Assembly: GCA_945906105.1 (NCBI GenBank)
Contig: CAMDQO010000032.1
Coordinates: forward strand, 1 to 32,813
Length of the DNA stretch: 32,813 nt
Origin: Novosphingobium sp. Chol11
GTDB taxonomy: Bacteria > Pseudomonadota > Alphaproteobacteria > Sphingomonadales > Sphingomonadaceae
Direction of reading: 5' to 3'
Under the pieces are notes generated by a model, which was not told the origin of the DNA, did no database searches, and saw only the letters and a list, made by a program, of their open reading frames with translations. Positions 30,377-32,813 of this stretch are shown in pieces (positions within the stretch are counted from its first letter, which is position 1; every line of letters begins with the position of its first letter). Position numbers and translations under genes: made by a program.

Positions 30377-31134
30377 GCGAAGCGTTCCCTCAGATTGGCC
30401 AGTGAGGCTTCGTGCGTCAGATCAAGCTGCAGCGGCGTGACCGAGATATAGCCATCGCTGATCGCTTCGAGATCGCTGTCATGCCCTGCAGTGTGTTCAA
30501 TCCCGTGCAAGCCGAACCAGAAATATTTGTAGCCACGCGGGTCCGTGCCCTCGACCACCGAGCCGCGTGAATAATCGTGAAAGCCCTGCCGCACCACGCG
30601 AATACCCTTGACCTGTGACGACTTCACCGCCGGGAAATTGACATTCACCAGCGTACGCGGCGCAAATGGTGCGTCAATAAGGGGTTGCAACACTTTACGC
30701 CCCCAATCTTCCGCCACATCGAAGGGAACCATGTCGGCCATGCCCTCTTTCGAATAGACCTGACTGAGCGCGATGGAAGGGATGCCCGCCAGCGCGCTTT
30801 CGATGGCGGCGGCAACGGTGCCCGAATAGGTCACATCATCGCCAAGGTTCGCCCCGCGATTGACGCCTGAAAGCACCAGATCGGGCGGCTCGGGCATCAG
30901 CTTCTTGAGCGCCATGGTCACCGCGTCGGTTGGCGTGCCCGTCACCGAAAAACGGCGCGGCGCATGTTCGCGCACCCGGATCGGGCGGGTAAGCGTCAGG
31001 CTGTGGCCCGCGCCCGATTGTTCCTCCGATGGCGCGCAAATCCAGATGTCGTCCGAAAGCTGGCGCGCGATCCGTTCCAGCACATTGAGGCCGGGGGCGT
31101 TGATGCCGTCGTCATTGGTCAGCAGGATGCGCAT
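30373..31134 (-). CDS. surE: 5'/3'-nucleotidase SurE
   Basis: Divalent-metal survival phosphatase of 253 residues that hydrolyses nucleoside 5'- and 3'-monophosphates. Metal-site motifs: [16 protein letters not shown] (Asp8, Asp9), SEEQSGAGHSLT, LVLSGVNRGANLGDDVTYSG and FPAVKSSQVKGIRV. The ATG at 31134 shares one base with the serS stop and its own stop overlaps the LytM-gene start, so the three genes are translationally coupled. The pcm gene often found here is missing. Confidence 0.97.
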   Translation of the reverse strand: MRILLTNDDGINAPGLNVLERIARQLSDDIWICAPSEEQSGAGHSLTLTRPIRVREHAPRRFSVTGTPTDAVTMALKKLMPEPPDLVLSGVNRGANLGDDVTYSGTVAAAIESALAGIPSIALSQVYSKEGMADMVPFDVAEDWGRKVLQPLIDAPFAPRTLVNVNFPAVKSSQVKGIRVVRQGFHDYSRGSVVEGTDPRGYKYFWFGLHGIEHTAGHDSDLEAISDGYISVTPLQLDLTHEASLANLRERFA

Positions 31135-32411
31135 CAGAGCGCGACCAGCTTGGTCAGGCCGCCCATATAGGGGGCGAGCACTGCTGGCACATCGACCGAG
31201 CCATCTTCGTTCTGGTAATTCTCCAGCACCGCCACCAGCGTGCGGCCCACGGCGAGCCCCGAGCCGTTCAGGGTATGAACAAATTCGTTGCTCTTCATGC
31301 CTTCTGGCCGGTAGCGCGTGTTCATCCGCCGCGCCTGAAAATCGCCGCAGTTGGAGATCGATGAAATCTCGCGGTAGGCACCTTGTCCCGGCAGCCAGAC
31401 CTCCAGATCATAGGTCTTCTTCGCGGTGAAGCCCATGTCACCGGCGCAGAGCAGCAGCTTGCGATAGGGCAGGTCCAGCGCCTCCAGAATCGATTCAGCG
31501 GCCTTGGTCATCCGCTCATGCTCGGCGGCGCTGTCCTCCGGCTTGCAGATGCTGACCAGCTCGACCTTCTCGAACTGATGCTGGCGAATATAGCCGCGCG
31601 TATCCTTGCCCGCCGCGCCAGCCTCAGAGCGGAAGCAGGGGGTGAGCGCGGTCAGACGGATGGGCAGGGTGGCGGCGTCGAGGATTTGCTCACGGACGGA
31701 ATTGGTGAGCGAGACTTCGGCGGTGGGGATCAGCCAGCGGCCATCGGTGGTCTGAAAATTGTCTTCGGCAAATTTGGGCAACTGACCCGTGCCAAAAAGC
31801 GCTTCTTCGCGCACCAGAAGCGGTGTTGCGCACTCTTGATGCCCGTTGGTGCCGGTCTGCACATCAAGCATGAACTGGCCAAGCGCGCGTTGCAGCCGCG
31901 CCATCTGTCCGCGCAGGAAAGTGAAGCGCGAGCCTGAAATGGCCGCCCCAGTCTCGAAATCAAGGCCGAGAGCAGGGCCAAGATCAGCGTGTTCCTTGGG
32001 CGTGAAAGAAAACTCGCGTAGTGTGCCCCAGCGCGATACTTCGACATTGCCCGCTTCATCCGCGCCATCGGGCACTTCGGCATCGGGTAGTTGCGGGTGG
32101 CGGGCCAATTCGTCCTGCAACCGCTGGGTGAGGTCGCGCTCTTCCTGTTCCAGCGCGGGCAGGGTGTTCTTGAGCTCCGCAACCTCGGCCTTGAGCGCCT
32201 CGGCGGCAGCGGTGTCACCCTTGCCCATGGCCGCGCCGATCGCCTTTGAGGCATCGTTGCGGCGGCTTTGCGCCACCTGCATCCGGGTCGCGACATCGCG
32301 GCGCTGTGCATCCAGCGCAAGGATCGCCGAGGCCAGCGGCTCCACCCCGCGCCGGGCCAGGCCAGCGTCAAAAGCTTCAGGATTATCGCGGATGAATTTG
32401 ATATCGTGCAT
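31134..32411 (-). CDS. serS: Seryl-tRNA synthetase
   Basis: Class II synthetase of 425 residues that charges tRNA-Ser and tRNA-Sec. The N-terminal coiled coil (about 30-105, [20 protein letters not shown] and [20 protein letters not shown]) grips the tRNA long arm. Catalytic motifs: motif 2 [20 protein letters not shown] with HQFEKVELV, the [16 protein letters not shown] region and motif 3 [19 protein letters not shown]. Full length. ATG at 32411. It heads the serS-surE-LytM chain. Confidence 0.98.
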   Translation of the reverse strand: MHDIKFIRDNPEAFDAGLARRGVEPLASAILALDAQRRDVATRMQVAQSRRNDASKAIGAAMGKGDTAAAEALKAEVAELKNTLPALEQEERDLTQRLQDELARHPQLPDAEVPDGADEAGNVEVSRWGTLREFSFTPKEHADLGPALGLDFETGAAISGSRFTFLRGQMARLQRALGQFMLDVQTGTNGHQECATPLLVREEALFGTGQLPKFAEDNFQTTDGRWLIPTAEVSLTNSVREQILDAATLPIRLTALTPCFRSEAGAAGKDTRGYIRQHQFEKVELVSICKPEDSAAEHERMTKAAESILEALDLPYRKLLLCAGDMGFTAKKTYDLEVWLPGQGAYREISSISNCGDFQARRMNTRYRPEGMKSNEFVHTLNGSGLAVGRTLVAVLENYQNEDGSVDVPAVLAPYMGGLTKLVAL

Positions 32412-32458
32412 TGCGCCGCGCTAGCTTGGAGGCAGGCGCAGCGCAAGCATGCGAAGGC

Positions 32459-32677
32459 TTACCGCTTCGGGCAGCTACTCATCCCGAAGATCGAATAGAG
32501 CGGGCAGGTGCTCAGAAATCCGGTTGCCAGCGGGATAATTCCCAGCCAGCCCCAGTTGCCGATGTTGATCCCGATACGCTCACCAACAAAGACAAGGGCG
32601 ATCAATACGACCCCCAGTATAATACGCAGTTTGCGGTCGATACCGCCGACATTGGTCTTGAACAGGCTTTGTTGCAT
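32459..32677 (-). CDS. DUF2892 membrane protein with IS-derived N-terminus
   Basis: 72 residues as read now: MQQSLFKTNVGGIDRKLRI and two membrane spans (ILGVVLIALVFVGERIGINI, WGWLGIIPLATGFLSTCPLY) followed by SIFGMSSCPKR. The family normally starts with M-(F)xxNVGGxDRxLRI, so the native start was probably at the TTC codon's predecessor (32665-32663), where an IS5-type end now begins. Codons for MQQS and the first base of the next codon come from the IS. The IS-borne ATG (32677) with GGAG only two bases away may still allow expression, but at an uncertain level. Role unknown. Confidence 0.75.
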   Translation of the reverse strand: MQQSLFKTNVGGIDRKLRIILGVVLIALVFVGERIGINIGNWGWLGIIPLATGFLSTCPLYSIFGMSSCPKR

Positions 32678-32813
32678 AACTCCGCGCGGGCCTGAACCAT
32701 CCTTTATTTAGGATTACTACCCAACACGAACGGTATTGGGTGTGCCTATTTGCGAGAAGCGATTGAGGATTGCAGCACGGACTTTGAGCTCGGTTATCTG
32801 ACGATCGAAGGTG
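32665..32813 (-). mobile_element. IS5-family (IS903-like) insertion sequence, right-running partial copy
   Basis: It begins with GGCTTTGTTGCATAA at 32665-32679, the form of the terminal inverted repeat of IS903-type IS5-family elements (known IS903 ends begin GGCTTTGTTG). The element then carries the 3' end of a transposase gene on the minus strand and continues off the window. IS903-type elements make 9-base target duplications; the nine flanking bases here are TCTTGAACA at 32656-32664. The far end and second copy of that target lie outside, so the duplication is untested. Confidence 0.85.
32717..32813 (-). CDS. IS5-family transposase, C-terminal end (runs off window)
   Basis: The minus-strand frame ending at TAG 32719-32717 gives FDRQITELKVRAAILNRFSQ followed by IGTPNTVRVG. 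IS5-family transposases of this type end in a very similar FDRQVAEFQVRVAVLNGFTA pattern (recalled, not searched). Only about 32 codons are inside the window, so domains and intactness cannot be judged. DDE motifs would be upstream, to the right of the window. Confidence 0.85.
   Translation of the reverse strand, partial: TFDRQITELKVRAAILNRFSQIGTPNTVRVG

Noticed and set aside
32699..32714. ATCCT/AGGAT stem as terminator of the transposase gene
   Set aside because: Only five base pairs and no T-run after it on the minus strand.

Overview
The window is chromosomal DNA of a GC-rich alphaproteobacterium, most likely of the order Sphingomonadales (Erythrobacteraceae/Sphingomonadaceae type). This is inferred from the core protein sequences, a SecE-NusG-L11-L1 cluster behind a tRNA-Trp, a cold-shock/IF-1 pair, an NDUFA12 homologue next to a DUF2155 lipoprotein, and several small proteins of a sphingomonad type. 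No database search was possible.

Layout. 1-3028: a leftward translation block (rpmI, rplT, an AraC-type regulator, 5' part of pheS) preceded by a DUF1993 gene. 3092-6929: leftward pair of an inositol-monophosphatase-family phosphatase (hisN-like) and a 1012-residue exported TPR-CHAT protease-like protein. 7082-8965: a second AraC-type regulator converging on prs. 8966-9426: a non-coding stretch with two kinds of palindromic repeat. 9427-11094: NDUFA12 homologue and DUF2155 lipoprotein, whose 3' end overlaps the convergent aat gene by 172 bases. 11140-12084: two small exported proteins of unknown role. 12244-17390: tRNA-Trp, a polytopic membrane protein, secE, nusG, an acyltransferase, rplK, rplA and a strong terminator. 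17412-22609: accessory enzymes (TauD-type dioxygenase behind a 20-base palindrome, exported cupin, exported chorismate-lyase-like protein, CinA/MoaB-domain protein, Baeyer-Villiger-type monooxygenase, CorA). 22613-26656: a periplasmic serine hydrolase, a Cys-rich membrane-anchored small protein, an exported transglutaminase-like protein and two small cytoplasmic proteins. 26757-29268: csp-infA, rimO and a DUF1761 membrane protein. 29543-32411: serS-surE-LysM/LytM gene chain with start-stop overlaps. 32459-32813: a DUF2892 gene whose 5' end has been replaced by the end of an IS5-family (IS903-like) insertion sequence that runs off the window.

Most of the window is core housekeeping (translation, PRPP synthesis, cell-wall division) with single accessory genes inserted between core genes. 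I did not see a CRISPR array, a prophage, a restriction or toxin-antitoxin locus or a secondary-metabolite cluster. The observations most worth a second look are: the exported TPR-CHAT protein; the IS that landed at the start codon of the DUF2892 gene and supplies a new in-frame ATG; a 28-base palindromic repeat present twice in opposite orientation 20 kb apart; the antisense aat/DUF2155 overlap; the LytM protein that lacks both catalytic histidines but keeps the zinc ligands, next to surE; and the Cys-rich small membrane protein.
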